A stretch of 62,915 nt of DNA from Bacteroidota bacterium. Lineage in GTDB: Bacteria > Bacteroidota > Bacteroidia > Palsa-965. Shown here one piece after another: positions 18,323 through 27,247 of the stretch. Position 1 is the first letter of the stretch. Each line of letters starts with the position of its first letter. The notes beneath the pieces are model-generated. The model saw nothing but the letters and a program-made list of their open reading frames with translations. It was not told the origin of the DNA and made no database searches. The translations under genes and the position numbers were made by a program. The stretch is taken from NCBI GenBank assembly GCA_013298545.1, contig JAAFIA010000011.1, positions 1 to 62,915 of the forward strand. Reading direction: 5' to 3'.

Positions 18323-18676
18323 ATGTTCAACAAACATTTTCGTATTTACGAATACTTACACATTCCATTTTGGTTGGTGAAAGATACGTGTTGGGGCTTG
18401 GAATGGAAAACACTTGGTGTTTCGATGATCTTTCCAACACTTGGTTTAGCCTTGATCCTTGCTTGGAAAACGCGTCGCAACACAAGCGAATTTTTACCTA
18501 ACCTAGCCATCGCGCTCTGGATTTCGGCCAATTCGATTTGGATGTGTGATGAGTTTTTTGAACTCGGAATTAAAAACTGGTGTTATGTTCCGTTTGCGTT
18601 TGGACTTGCTGTTATGGCGTTTTGGTTAGTGGTTTATTTTCCAAAACTCTGGCGGCATAATTCGTCAGGAAATTAG
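18323..18676 (+). CDS. Small integral membrane protein of unknown function
   Basis: 117 residues with three membrane segments (about 32-48, 57-75, 88-108), rich in Trp. No recognisable family. It starts 6 bp downstream of lptB and is probably cotranscribed with it. Its last codons and stop overlap a duplicated copy of the tail of the ABC exporter gene that follows on the other strand. A related copy of this gene's own last eight codons is seen again just before 19189. Confidence 0.7.
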   Translation: MFNKHFRIYEYLHIPFWLVKDTCWGLEWKTLGVSMIFPTLGLALILAWKTRRNTSEFLPNLAIALWISANSIWMCDEFFELGIKNWCYVPFAFGLAVMAFWLVVYFPKLWRHNSSGN

Positions 18677-18766
18677 GCAAACTGCAAGCGGCTTAGGCTT
18701 CGATACAAACCATTTTCGATTTGCATGAGTTCGTCGTGTGTACCACTTTCGGAAACATTGCTTTTT
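18651..18766. repeat. Direct repeat of a gene boundary, copy A (partner 19161-19281)
   Basis: This stretch holds the last codons of the small membrane gene plus the last 31 codons of the ABC exporter gene (minus strand: SESGTHDELMQIENGLY to the stop). The same junction recurs at 19161-19281 with about eight differences. On the minus strand copy A is a truncated C-terminal remnant of the exporter (stop at 18673-18675) fused to unrelated sequence upstream, so it is a pseudogene fragment. The two copies flank about 395 bp of repeat-rich DNA. Confidence 0.85.
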
Positions 18767-19160
18767 CTTGATTTCAGCGCTTTAAATTGTATAAAAACCA
18801 ATCGCAAACTTGCTATGTACTTTTTGAGTTTTAACGTTCTTGACGCGCTGGGTACAAATCTCCTGCGGAGAGCTTGACGTGCTTGGTGTTGAAATGGAAG
18901 TTTTGTTGTTACTTTTTTGCTTGACCAAAAAAGTAACCAAAAAAAGACCCCGCGAAAACCAAATTGCATTGAAAAAAGACCTGACCCGCCTTAGGCGGGC
19001 TGCCTGTTAGTCTTTTTTCAAAGGCAACTTCGCACTTTTCGCGGCCGTCCTCGCGCGGATTTTCTTGAATTGCTGCGTACTGGATTTCCGATTAAACACC
19101 ATGGCTATTTACAACCTTAATTTTTAAAAAGTGATTTTGGCGTTTAAATTTGCAAGCCTA
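18767..19160. mobile_element. MITE-like insert with nested inverted repeats, no transposase
   Basis: A gene-free block. TTACTTTTTT (18909-18918) pairs with AAAAAAGTAA (18927-18936) around GCTTGACC, a motif I have seen as a recurring intergenic repeat in Bacteroidota. Around it CCGCGAAAA (18950-18958) pairs with TTTTCGCGG (19036-19044). Inside that, GAAAAAAGAC (18971-18980) pairs with GTCTTTTTTC (19010-19019), and CCCGCC/GGCGGG (18985-18999) forms the tip. The three nested stems make a long foldback. The element is bounded by the duplicated gene boundary on both sides. It could be a non-autonomous element or a structured RNA; no coding potential is evident. Confidence 0.65.
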
Positions 19161-19186
19161 TTCTGGCGACATAATTCATCCGACAA

Positions 19187-21052
19187 TTAGGCAAACTGCA
19201 AGCGGCTTAGGCTTCGGTACAAACCATTTTCAATTTGCATGAGTTCGTCGTGTGTACCGCTTTCGGAAACATTGCCTTTTTCAATCACCATAATTTTATC
19301 GGCATTGCGAATGGTTGAGAGTCGGTGTGCGATCACAAACGAGGTGCGTCCGACCATCAATTTATCGAGCGCTTCTTGCACAATGTGTTCGCTTTCCGAA
19401 TCGAGTGAGCTGGTTGCTTCGTCGAGGATCAGAATTGCCGGATTTTTGAGTACGGCACGAGCGATGGCAATGCGTTGGCGTTGGCCACCGGAAAGTTGAA
19501 TACCGCGATCACCAACTTTGGTAGCAAACCCATCGGGAAAACTTTCGATGAAGGAAAGCGCGTTGGCTTTGCGGGCGGCTTCGGTGATTTCGGCTTCCGA
19601 TGCGTTGGGATTTCCGTAGGCAATATTTTCGCGAATAGTTCCGGCAAACAATAAAACATCTTGTGGTACAACAGCAATATTTTCGCGTAGTGCAGTTAGA
19701 TCGTAAGCCTTTGCTTGTTTTCCATCAAAGAAAATTTCGCCCGAATCGGGTTCGTAAAATCGGAGCAACAATTGTGCAATGGTTGATTTGCCCGAACCAC
19801 TTGGCCCAACAATTGCAATGGTTTGTCCTTTCTCTGCTTGGAATGTGATTGACTTGAGCACCGAAAAATCTTTGCGCGAAGGATAGGAAAACGAAACTTC
19901 CTGAAAACGCACTTGGCCTTCCAATTTGATTTTATGGCTTGTTGCTTTTTGTGTTTCCTCTGCGGCCATATCCATCATTTCAAAAATACGATCTGATGCA
20001 CCGATGGCGCGTTGCAATTGCGCATACTGTTCGGGAATACCACCAAACGAAGCGGCAACAAAAACCGTCATAAACAAAACAGAAATCATATCACCTGAAA
20101 GAATTTCACCGTCAATACATAAGGAAACGCCATACCAAACAATGAGCATGATAGCGCCGAATAAGCAGAAGATGATGAAAGCAAAAAACAAACCACGCGC
20201 TACCGCACTTTTTAAAGCGAGGTTAAATACATTTTGTGTTGATTTGGAGTAACGATCCACTTCATACGCTTCGTTTGTAAACGCCTTGACATTGGTAATG
20301 CCTTGAAAACTTTCGCCCACAATGGTATTGGATTGCGCCACGGCTTCTTGTACCTCGCGCGAAATATTTCGGATTTTGCGGCCAAACAAAACGGTGATGA
20401 TCGCAACGGGCGGAACAATGACCAACATAATCAAAGCCATTTTCCAAGACGTTGCGAAAATCATTCCCAATCCACCGACGATAATGATAAACTGCCTGAA
20501 AAACTCAGCCAGACTGGTCATAAATGTTTCGTTGATCTGCGTAATATCGGCACTCACACGGCTATTCAATTCTGCTGCTTGTTGCTGCGAAAAAAACGAC
20601 ATGGGCATGCGCACAATGTGGCCAAAAGCAGCTCGACGCAAGGAGGCAATCATATTTTCCGTTGAATTGGCAAAAAACCAAACACGTCCGTATGAAGCCA
20701 TTGCTTGAACGGCAAATAAAATAAGCATCCATAAACCATACCGGTTGGCGGCATCTTTCAGCACGGCAACCAATTTTTCGGGGCTAACGGCTTCAGCTGC
20801 TTCGTTTGAGCCAAATGCCGAAACTCCCGTAACACCAATTTGCCCCATGAGTTTTCCGAGCAATTGCGGGAAAATAATTGCAGTAACACCCGTCATTAAA
20901 AGGAAAACCAAACCGAGATAAAACTTCCATTTGTGCTTTCCCATGTAGGAAAAGAGTCGTTTGGAACGTTTCAGGGCTTCCCGATTGATTTTTGCTTTGG
21001 GCAATTCATCAGGATCACCTTTGGTTTTGGTCATTGCGCGTCGTCCGGCCAT
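19187..21052 (-). CDS. ABC exporter, fused permease/ATPase (MsbA-like)
   Basis: 621 residues. An N-terminal six-helix ABC transmembrane domain occupies about residues 40-345. The ATPase domain follows, with Walker A GPSGSGKST (about 414), Q-loop VPQDVLLF, signature LSGGQRQR (about 519), Walker B ILILDEATSSLD and switch AHRLSTIRNADKI. The half-transporter layout is that of MsbA/multidrug or lipid A flippases and would work as a homodimer. The substrate cannot be decided. Its 3' end is duplicated at 18673-18766. A sequence with no further gene separates it from rpmH, which is transcribed divergently. Confidence 0.92.
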   Translation of the reverse strand: MAGRRAMTKTKGDPDELPKAKINREALKRSKRLFSYMGKHKWKFYLGLVFLLMTGVTAIIFPQLLGKLMGQIGVTGVSAFGSNEAAEAVSPEKLVAVLKDAANRYGLWMLILFAVQAMASYGRVWFFANSTENMIASLRRAAFGHIVRMPMSFFSQQQAAELNSRVSADITQINETFMTSLAEFFRQFIIIVGGLGMIFATSWKMALIMLVIVPPVAIITVLFGRKIRNISREVQEAVAQSNTIVGESFQGITNVKAFTNEAYEVDRYSKSTQNVFNLALKSAVARGLFFAFIIFCLFGAIMLIVWYGVSLCIDGEILSGDMISVLFMTVFVAASFGGIPEQYAQLQRAIGASDRIFEMMDMAAEETQKATSHKIKLEGQVRFQEVSFSYPSRKDFSVLKSITFQAEKGQTIAIVGPSGSGKSTIAQLLLRFYEPDSGEIFFDGKQAKAYDLTALRENIAVVPQDVLLFAGTIRENIAYGNPNASEAEITEAARKANALSFIESFPDGFATKVGDRGIQLSGGQRQRIAIARAVLKNPAILILDEATSSLDSESEHIVQEALDKLMVGRTSFVIAHRLSTIRNADKIMVIEKGNVSESGTHDELMQIENGLYRSLSRLQFA

Positions 21053-21193
21053 AAAATTCTATAAATGAGGGTGCAAAAGTACGTTGCAGGCGGTTAATAA
21101 ACGTGCCTTTCAACAAAGAATAGTCGCCAACTTGCTGGCTTTTAGTCTAAAAAGGTGAAAATCATAGAAATTTCAAGAAATTTACTGCCGATA

Positions 21194-21224
21194 TTTGGTT
21201 GAGCGGGAAATAGAACTATCTTTG
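21194..21224 (+). promoter_or_regulatory. Promoter of rpmH (TTTG-N19-TATCTTTG)
   Basis: TTTG at 21194-21197 and TATCTTTG at 21217-21224, 19 bp apart, match the Bacteroidota -33/-7 consensus. The box ends 23 bp before the rpmH ATG. The A-rich stretch AAAAAAATAAAAG between them is the usual A-rich leader seen in place of a Shine-Dalgarno in highly expressed genes of this phylum. Confidence 0.75.
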
Positions 21225-21247
21225 CAGTCCGTAAAAAAATAAAAGTC

Positions 21248-21406
21248 ATGCAACGCACATTCCAACCTTCTGTCCGCAAACGCAAAAACAAACACGGTTT
21301 TCGCGAGCGTATGTCTTCTGCTAATGGCCGTCGTGTCATTGCTGCGCGCCGCTCACGTGGCCGTAAGAAATTGACCGTTTCTAGCGAAAAGCGTCACAAA
21401 GGTTAA
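21248..21406 (+). CDS. rpmH: 50S ribosomal protein L34
   Basis: 52 residues, [18 protein letters not shown] then [21 protein letters not shown] and a basic tail ending KRHKG. This is a full-length L34, recognisable by the [14 protein letters not shown] and GR.VIAARR.KGR blocks. It is too short for most gene finders with a 60-codon cutoff. In many bacteria rpmH is followed by rnpA; here a terminator follows directly and no rnpA is visible on this strand. Confidence 0.97.
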   Translation: MQRTFQPSVRKRKNKHGFRERMSSANGRRVIAARRSRGRKKLTVSSEKRHKG

Positions 21407-21436
21407 TCTTTTTTACCCCGTTTTTGCTGAACCTAC

Positions 21437-21469
21437 AGCGTCTCGATCCCTGATCCTGACGCTTTTTTT
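21437..21469 (+). terminator. Rho-independent terminator of rpmH
   Basis: AGCGTC (21437-21442) pairs with GACGCT (21458-21463), followed by a run of seven T. It lies 30 bp after the rpmH stop and just before the end of the convergent lipoprotein gene. Confidence 0.75.
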
Positions 21470-21476
21470 GTTGGTA

Positions 21477-22097
21477 TCAGTTGATGGTGATGGTTAAGGT
21501 ATTGGATTGGTATTTTCCGGGCCGCCATTGAATCGTGTAAACGCCTTTTTTCTCAAAACGGTATTCCGTTATTTCAAAATTATAATCGACGTTGGGCGCG
21601 GCTAAGGTTTTGCCACTATACACCAGAGGAAGCCAAGGATATGCGCCTTCGGGATTCAATCCTTCAGGTGTTTTTAATTCCTCTTGCATGTATTCATCTG
21701 TAATTTTTTTCGGCCCCATAATATAGAGTTGGCGGCCAATCGTTGTTTCTTCTATCACATGAGCAATGCGAACGGGTTCATTGATGGTGTATGTTGTTTT
21801 TGCTGTCAGAAGTGTTAAACGTGTGCCATCGCGCCATGCGCCTTTCGCAACTGCGGTGGGATAATTTTTCAGCAGCAGTTGGTCTGCATCCGAAGCATCG
21901 ACAAAACGGTTCGAGGCCGAATCATATACCTGATAGCCGCGCCAGAAGTTTTTTAGGTGTGTGGGCAAACTGTCTTGCTGATTTTCGGTTGTGTTGGGCA
22001 TGGTTGCTTTTTGTACTGAAGAAACGTGTGTTTCGCAAGAACTCGCAATGATGCTAAAGTAGCATAGCACTATAAAGGAAGCGATGAGATGGCTCAA
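21477..22097 (-). CDS. Putative lipoprotein of unknown function
   Basis: 206 residues. The N terminus is hydrophobic and reaches a lipobox-like IASSC at about residue 20, so it is probably lipid-anchored. The start is TTG at 22097, overlapping the stop of the upstream gene as TTGA; no ATG exists before the signal sequence. The C-terminal half is beta-rich, ending in a strand pattern like an Ig/CARDB fold (YTIQWRPGKYQSNTLTITIN). I recognise no family. Because its translation is coupled to the preceding 315-residue gene, the two products probably act together. Confidence 0.7.
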   Translation of the reverse strand: MSHLIASFIVLCYFSIIASSCETHVSSVQKATMPNTTENQQDSLPTHLKNFWRGYQVYDSASNRFVDASDADQLLLKNYPTAVAKGAWRDGTRLTLLTAKTTYTINEPVRIAHVIEETTIGRQLYIMGPKKITDEYMQEELKTPEGLNPEGAYPWLPLVYSGKTLAAPNVDYNFEITEYRFEKKGVYTIQWRPGKYQSNTLTITIN

Positions 22098-23041
22098 GGT
22101 ACAAGGAAACTAGGTGGTGAGATTCTTCCGTGGCCAGCCGCACTCGTAACGCCCAAGGCCGTAACAGCCGCACCTCTTTTCGTTAGCTCAAATATAAAAC
22201 TACCCGGATTTCCTCTCCGTTGCGTTATGTTAAAATTAATCGCATAGCCTGAATTTGTCATGGGTATATCCATTGCACCTGTACGTCGATCTAAAAACAT
22301 AGAGGCCTGCCGTTGATTTAAAGAACCTATTCTATTTAAGACTCTTCGCGGTGCGACACTATGCGTATCTTCTGTAAATGCATTTGCACCCAAATATCCT
22401 GAATTGACATTTCTAATGGCTGCAAAAGGTCCAACACCACCAACAGATTCTATACGCTCGGAAATTTGTGACTCGTTTAAATCGGCAACTTGACCACTAT
22501 CGGAATTCCAGCGATCTTGAACAACAAATCCAACTTCGGAATTAGGGTCAGCAGGATCATCGAGACGTCGCAATAAGGTACACCTCCAATTTTGTGGAAT
22601 GGCCGAAACAGAAAATGTATTGCTACTAGCGAGTAACGTTGCGCCATCAAATGCTTGCACTCGCAGATTATTTCCGTTTCCGGGACTGGTCTGCGTTATA
22701 CCTTTCAAATTGACACGATGTGTTCCTGATCTGAGCGTGATTTCGTTGCGTCCTCTGATTTCAACTGTTCCATTAGAAGCATTTTGTCCATCTACAATTA
22801 ACCTGATTGGGCCATTGGTAACGGTTACGGTAATGCCTGTATTTACACGCGGCGGAATTCTATGCTGAATCATTGCTGCGGGTGTATAACGTCCATTGAC
22901 ATGGCCAATGACTGCGGCTGCAGGCCCGCGCACACGACGTGTTGCCGTTACCTGTGTGCTTGAGGCAGCAGCGTTTGAGTGAGCGTTGGGCTGTGCGTTG
23001 GGAATCGGTACAGCAGTTTTTCCTGGTTCTGAATCAGCCAT
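22094..23041 (-). CDS. Uncharacterised beta-rich protein with disordered N terminus
   Basis: 315 residues with no signal peptide. Residues 1-45 are rich in Ala, Pro, Asn, Thr and Ser and look disordered. Residues about 60-150 look like an Ig-type beta-sandwich (TVTVTNGPIRLIVDG, TLRSGTHRVNLKGI, LRVQAFDGATLLASSNTF). Residues about 155-260 are mixed and contain one Cys. Residues 265-315 return to beta structure. I do not recognise the family. It overlaps the lipoprotein gene by 4 bp. An effector/partner pair (for example cargo of a contractile injection system plus a membrane partner) is one possibility, but no injection-system gene lies in the window. Confidence 0.6.
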   Translation of the reverse strand: MADSEPGKTAVPIPNAQPNAHSNAAASSTQVTATRRVRGPAAAVIGHVNGRYTPAAMIQHRIPPRVNTGITVTVTNGPIRLIVDGQNASNGTVEIRGRNEITLRSGTHRVNLKGITQTSPGNGNNLRVQAFDGATLLASSNTFSVSAIPQNWRCTLLRRLDDPADPNSEVGFVVQDRWNSDSGQVADLNESQISERIESVGGVGPFAAIRNVNSGYLGANAFTEDTHSVAPRRVLNRIGSLNQRQASMFLDRRTGAMDIPMTNSGYAINFNITQRRGNPGSFIFELTKRGAAVTALGVTSAAGHGRISPPSFLVP

Positions 23042-23179
23042 GTGTAGCGGGTATTGATGTTAAAGCTAAGTTAAACCACTAATGCTTCACTTGTAGCAAA
23101 TAACAAAAGATATTTCAACCGACTTATAAACAAGACCTTTTGTGTTTCGATTCGTTACAATCAAAACATTGTTGATGCA

Positions 23180-25420
23180 TCAACTCGTTTGTTCGCCGGG
23201 ATTAATGCGATCGACGGTTAAAACGCCTTTTACCTTTTTGAGTTTTTTAATCAAATTGGTTAAATGGTTGGTATCGTGCACAAATAGCATCATCGTTCCT
23301 TCAAACGTACCGTCGAGCGTATCAAAACTGATGGAACGCATATTCACGCTCAATTCACTCGAAATGATTTTGGTAATGTTGTTGACAATGCCTACTTCAT
23401 CTATTCCCGTAACACGCAATCCGGTAAGGAATGAAATCTGTTGCTGGCTTGTCCAACGCGCTTTCACAATGCGGTACGCGTAATTGGCCATCAATTGCAA
23501 GGCATTGGGGCAAGAGACGCGGTGAATTTTAATGCCTTCGTTGATGGTGATGAATCCAAACACATCGTCGCCAGAAATGGGCTGGCAACATGGAGAGAGT
23601 TTGTACTCAAAACGTGTGAGATCATCACCAATAATGAGCATATCTTCGCCACCTTTTTTTCCGCGGGCTTCGCGCACCACTTGTTCGAGCGAAGGTTCGT
23701 TTTTGGGCGCTTTGGCTTGTGGCTGATCTTTATCTTTCAACCACAATTTAATTTGCTTGAGCGTAACAACTTCTTTCGCCACACGGTAGAACAATTCTTG
23801 TGCGGTGGGTAAACGTAAATAACTCTGTAATTCGTGAATGCGTTGTACCGTAAATTCAATTTTCAAATGATCGAATTTGCGTTCTAAAATTTCGCGGCCA
23901 TCTTCTGCAACCCGTCGTTTCTCTTCTTTCAGCGCTGTTTTAATTTTCGATTTTGCCCGCGCCGTTACCACATAGCCCAACCAATCTTCTTTGGGCATTT
24001 GTTTCGAGGAGTTGAGGATTTCAACTTGATCGCCGCTCTTGAGTTGATGACTAAGTGGTACGAGTTTATGGTTTACTTTGGCACCAATACATTTCTCGCC
24101 TACTTTGGTATGAATTTCAAACGCAAAATCGAGTGCGGTTGATCCGGTGGGCAATGTGCGCATTTCGCCTTTGGGCGTGAACACAAAAATCTCTTCCGCA
24201 AATAAATTCAGCTTAAAATCGTCGATAAAATCTAGGGCGTTTTCTTCGGCACTTTCGAGCATCTCCCGAATTTTCCGCAACCACTCATCCAACTGACTTT
24301 CTTTGGCTTGTTCGACATCGGTATCTTTATATTTCCAGTGTGCGGCATATCCTTTTTCGGCCAATTCTTCCATGCGTTCGGTCCGAATTTGCACCTCCAC
24401 CCATTTTCCTTCAGGTCCCATTACCGTTGTATGTAAGGACTCATAGCCATTTGATTTGGGCGTAGAAATCCAGTCGCGTAGGCGATCGGGGCTGGGGTGA
24501 TAAAAATCGGTGAGAATGGAATAGACGCGCCAACAATCGGCCTTCTCTTGTTCGTTTGCCGAATCGATGATGATGCGAATGGCAAACAAATCGTAAATCT
24601 CTTCAAACGGAACACCTTTAAAACGGATTTTATTTTGGATCGAATAAATGGATTTAGGTCGTCCATACATCCGCGCTTTAAACCCTTGTTCAATTAAAAT
24701 TTCCTTGATTGGTAAAATAAATTTAGCAATGAATTTTTTGCGTTCTGGCTCCGTTTCTTTCAAGCGGCGGGCAATGTCTTCAAACACTTCCGGCTCGGTA
24801 TATTTCAACCCCAAATCTTCGAGTTCGGTTTTAATGGCATTTAAACCCAAACGATGGGCCAAGGGAGCATAGAGGTAGAGTGTTTCAGACGCAATTTTCA
24901 ACTGCTTATCGCGCTTCATCGAATCGAGGGTGCGCATGTTGTGTAAGCGATCGGCTAGCTTAATTAGAATAACACGAATATCATCGCTCAAGGTGAGCAA
25001 CATTTTTCGGAAATTCTCCGCTTGCAACGAATTGGTCTGTGTATCGAAAACGCCGGAAATTTTGGTGAGGCCGTCAATAATTTTGGCTTCTTTCTGGCCA
25101 AACATGCCACGAATATTTTCCAGCGTAATATCGGTATCTTCTACCGTATCGTGGAGGAGTGCGCAAACAACAGAAGTGGTACCTAAACCAATTTCTTCGG
25201 CGCAAATTTGTGCTACGGCTAATGGATGGTAAATATACGGCTCACCCGATTTGCGGCGCATGTCTTTATGTGCATCGAGGGCAACATCAAAAGCTTTTCG
25301 GATAATTTCCTTATCGCCTTTTTCTAGTCGGCGTTTGCATGCACGGAGCAAAGCACCATAACGTTTCAGGATTTCCTGACGTTCTAATTCTAAATCAATA
25401 ACGGGTTGTTCGTTTGGCAT
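23180..25420 (-). CDS. Bifunctional (p)ppGpp synthetase/hydrolase, Rel/Spo homologue
   Basis: 746 residues with the full long-RSH layout. An HD hydrolase domain contains the HDTVEDTD metal motif (about residue 89) and the LADRLHNMRTLD helix. The synthetase domain has the conserved YESLHTTVMGPEGKWVEVQIR and GYAAHWKYK blocks (about 315-365). A TGS domain (VFTPKGEMRTLPTGSTALDFA, about 410) and a C-terminal ACT domain (about 670-740) follow. It makes and degrades the stringent-response alarmone. All key motifs of both catalytic domains look intact, consistent with a bifunctional Rel/SpoT rather than a RelA or hydrolase-only type. Confidence 0.95.
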   Translation of the reverse strand: MPNEQPVIDLELERQEILKRYGALLRACKRRLEKGDKEIIRKAFDVALDAHKDMRRKSGEPYIYHPLAVAQICAEEIGLGTTSVVCALLHDTVEDTDITLENIRGMFGQKEAKIIDGLTKISGVFDTQTNSLQAENFRKMLLTLSDDIRVILIKLADRLHNMRTLDSMKRDKQLKIASETLYLYAPLAHRLGLNAIKTELEDLGLKYTEPEVFEDIARRLKETEPERKKFIAKFILPIKEILIEQGFKARMYGRPKSIYSIQNKIRFKGVPFEEIYDLFAIRIIIDSANEQEKADCWRVYSILTDFYHPSPDRLRDWISTPKSNGYESLHTTVMGPEGKWVEVQIRTERMEELAEKGYAAHWKYKDTDVEQAKESQLDEWLRKIREMLESAEENALDFIDDFKLNLFAEEIFVFTPKGEMRTLPTGSTALDFAFEIHTKVGEKCIGAKVNHKLVPLSHQLKSGDQVEILNSSKQMPKEDWLGYVVTARAKSKIKTALKEEKRRVAEDGREILERKFDHLKIEFTVQRIHELQSYLRLPTAQELFYRVAKEVVTLKQIKLWLKDKDQPQAKAPKNEPSLEQVVREARGKKGGEDMLIIGDDLTRFEYKLSPCCQPISGDDVFGFITINEGIKIHRVSCPNALQLMANYAYRIVKARWTSQQQISFLTGLRVTGIDEVGIVNNITKIISSELSVNMRSISFDTLDGTFEGTMMLFVHDTNHLTNLIKKLKKVKGVLTVDRINPGEQTS

Positions 25421-25560
25421 ACCTACAAAATTCGATTGCTAAAATTACGAAATGCAAAGCATCTTTAAAAGCTAGCTCAAGATGTTGTTAACCGATTATC
25501 GTGAATTAGCGTACTTGACTGGTGTTGATTTTTCAATTACTTTTCATAAAAATTCAGACC

Positions 25561-27123
25561 ATGCGTACACTTTACATTCTTTTATGCAGCGTTCTTGTGT
25601 TGTGTCAAACATCCTTGAATGCCCAAATTGCTAACGTTCTTGTGAACAACAACAGCAACGACGGCGAATGTACCATTCTCATCAATCCGGCAAATCCGAA
25701 TAACATTATTGGGGCATGCAATCCCAACTGGATTTTCAGAACAACGGACGGTGGTGCAACGTGGGGTATTAACAACATGAACAATTTTGCGACCACCAAC
25801 CTCATTGGTGATGTAGCACTTGCTTGTGATGACAGCGGGCATTGGTATTACCAAGACTTAGACGGTAATTTGATGTTTTACAATTATTATTCCTCCAACG
25901 AAGGATTAACGTGGGGGCGCGAAACGTTTTTTGGGGATTTGAATGTTACACAAGACAAAAACTGGCTTGTGGCTGATCGTTTGCCTTCATCGCCCTACAA
26001 TGGCCGTGTATATTGTGCTTGGACACGCCGCAACGATGGCATGAATCCGGGTTATGTTTTCATCAATAGCACTTCTGACCGTGGTTATACGTGGTCGCAA
26101 CGCGATACGTTAGTGATTGATAATTCCATACAACCACCTATCGGAACAGGGCTTGCTGTTAGCCCCAACGGAGATATCAATGTATCGTGGGGCGGCGGTT
26201 TACCAAACCGTATTGTTTTTAAAAAATCGACCGATGGTGGTAGTACCTGGCCTTCGCCGGTAACGGTGATTGATGCGAATGTGCAGCCTGTTAACCAGTA
26301 CTACGCCAACATTCAACATGCCATTAGTTTCTCGGCGCAATTTACATCACTTGCTTGCGATCAAAGTACAGGGCCGCATTCCGGAAATTTATACTGTGTC
26401 TGGGATGATATTCGTAACGGTGCTGACAATGCCGATATTTTCTTAGCACGTTCTACCGATGGTGGCGCAACATGGAATACACAACGCATCAATAACGATA
26501 CTTCGACACGCAATCAGGTGGTTCCAACGGTTGCAGTTGATCCCACAAGCGGATGGGTATATGTATCGTACCTCGATGCGCGACTGAATAAAGACAATTA
26601 CGACGATACCTTGCATTATTATTTAGCATGGTCAACCGATGGTGGTGCTACATTCAACACCATTCGGGTGAGTCAAAATCCTTCGGTGTGCAGTTATATC
26701 CACAGCGATTATATGGGTATGGATGCGCATTCTGGAAAATGTGCGCTGCTTTGGGGAAGTTGCCCAGCGAGTGGCAATACACAAACGTGGTTTGCGATGG
26801 CCGATCAGACCTTTCTTTCTACAAACACGCCAGCTTTATCCAATAACGTAAACGGCCCCATGCTTTTCCCTGCTTATCCAAACCCATCGCTCGATTTTAC
26901 GACATTTGATTTTGAAGTGCACCAACCAAGTGATGTAACACTTACGATCACCGATCTTCATGGACGTGTAATTCGTACTGTCATTAATGGAGAAACATAC
27001 AACGCCGGAAAGCATCAAGTAAAAATTGACAATACGGCACTTAGCCTTGCAACGGGCATGTACATTGCAACAATTGCCACACCGCAGGGCATGTATAGCC
27101 GTAAGTTTTATGTGATGCAGTAA
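25561..27123 (+). CDS. Exo-sialidase/BNR-repeat beta-propeller protein with T9SS sorting domain
   Basis: 520 residues starting MRTLYILLCSVLVL, a signal peptide ending near LNAQ. Six Asp-box (BNR) motifs of the SxDxGxTW type are visible: TTDGGATWG, SSNEGLTWG, TSDRGYTWS, STDGGSTWP, STDGGATWN and STDGGATFN. They mark a sialidase-like six-bladed propeller at about residues 40-420. The catalytic residues of true sialidases are not evident, so glycan binding or structural use is as likely as hydrolysis. A T9SS C-terminal domain (YPNPSLDFTTFDF, LATGMYIATI) sends it to the surface or outside. A terminator follows. Confidence 0.85.
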   Translation: MRTLYILLCSVLVLCQTSLNAQIANVLVNNNSNDGECTILINPANPNNIIGACNPNWIFRTTDGGATWGINNMNNFATTNLIGDVALACDDSGHWYYQDLDGNLMFYNYYSSNEGLTWGRETFFGDLNVTQDKNWLVADRLPSSPYNGRVYCAWTRRNDGMNPGYVFINSTSDRGYTWSQRDTLVIDNSIQPPIGTGLAVSPNGDINVSWGGGLPNRIVFKKSTDGGSTWPSPVTVIDANVQPVNQYYANIQHAISFSAQFTSLACDQSTGPHSGNLYCVWDDIRNGADNADIFLARSTDGGATWNTQRINNDTSTRNQVVPTVAVDPTSGWVYVSYLDARLNKDNYDDTLHYYLAWSTDGGATFNTIRVSQNPSVCSYIHSDYMGMDAHSGKCALLWGSCPASGNTQTWFAMADQTFLSTNTPALSNNVNGPMLFPAYPNPSLDFTTFDFEVHQPSDVTLTITDLHGRVIRTVINGETYNAGKHQVKIDNTALSLATGMYIATIATPQGMYSRKFYVMQ

Positions 27124-27140
27124 ACTTCTTTTTCATGTTA

Positions 27141-27173
27141 AAAAACGGATGCCTGATGGGTATCCGTTTTTTT
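27141..27173 (+). terminator. Rho-independent terminator after the BNR gene
   Basis: AAACGGAT (27143-27150) pairs with ATCCGTTT (27162-27169), followed by T residues. It separates the BNR gene from the GEVED/Kelch operon. Confidence 0.8.
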
Positions 27174-27247
27174 ATGTCAATTCCATATTACCAGAATGTA
27201 AAGAACGATTGCATTTTAGTATATTTAGACCAACCAATTCCCCACTC

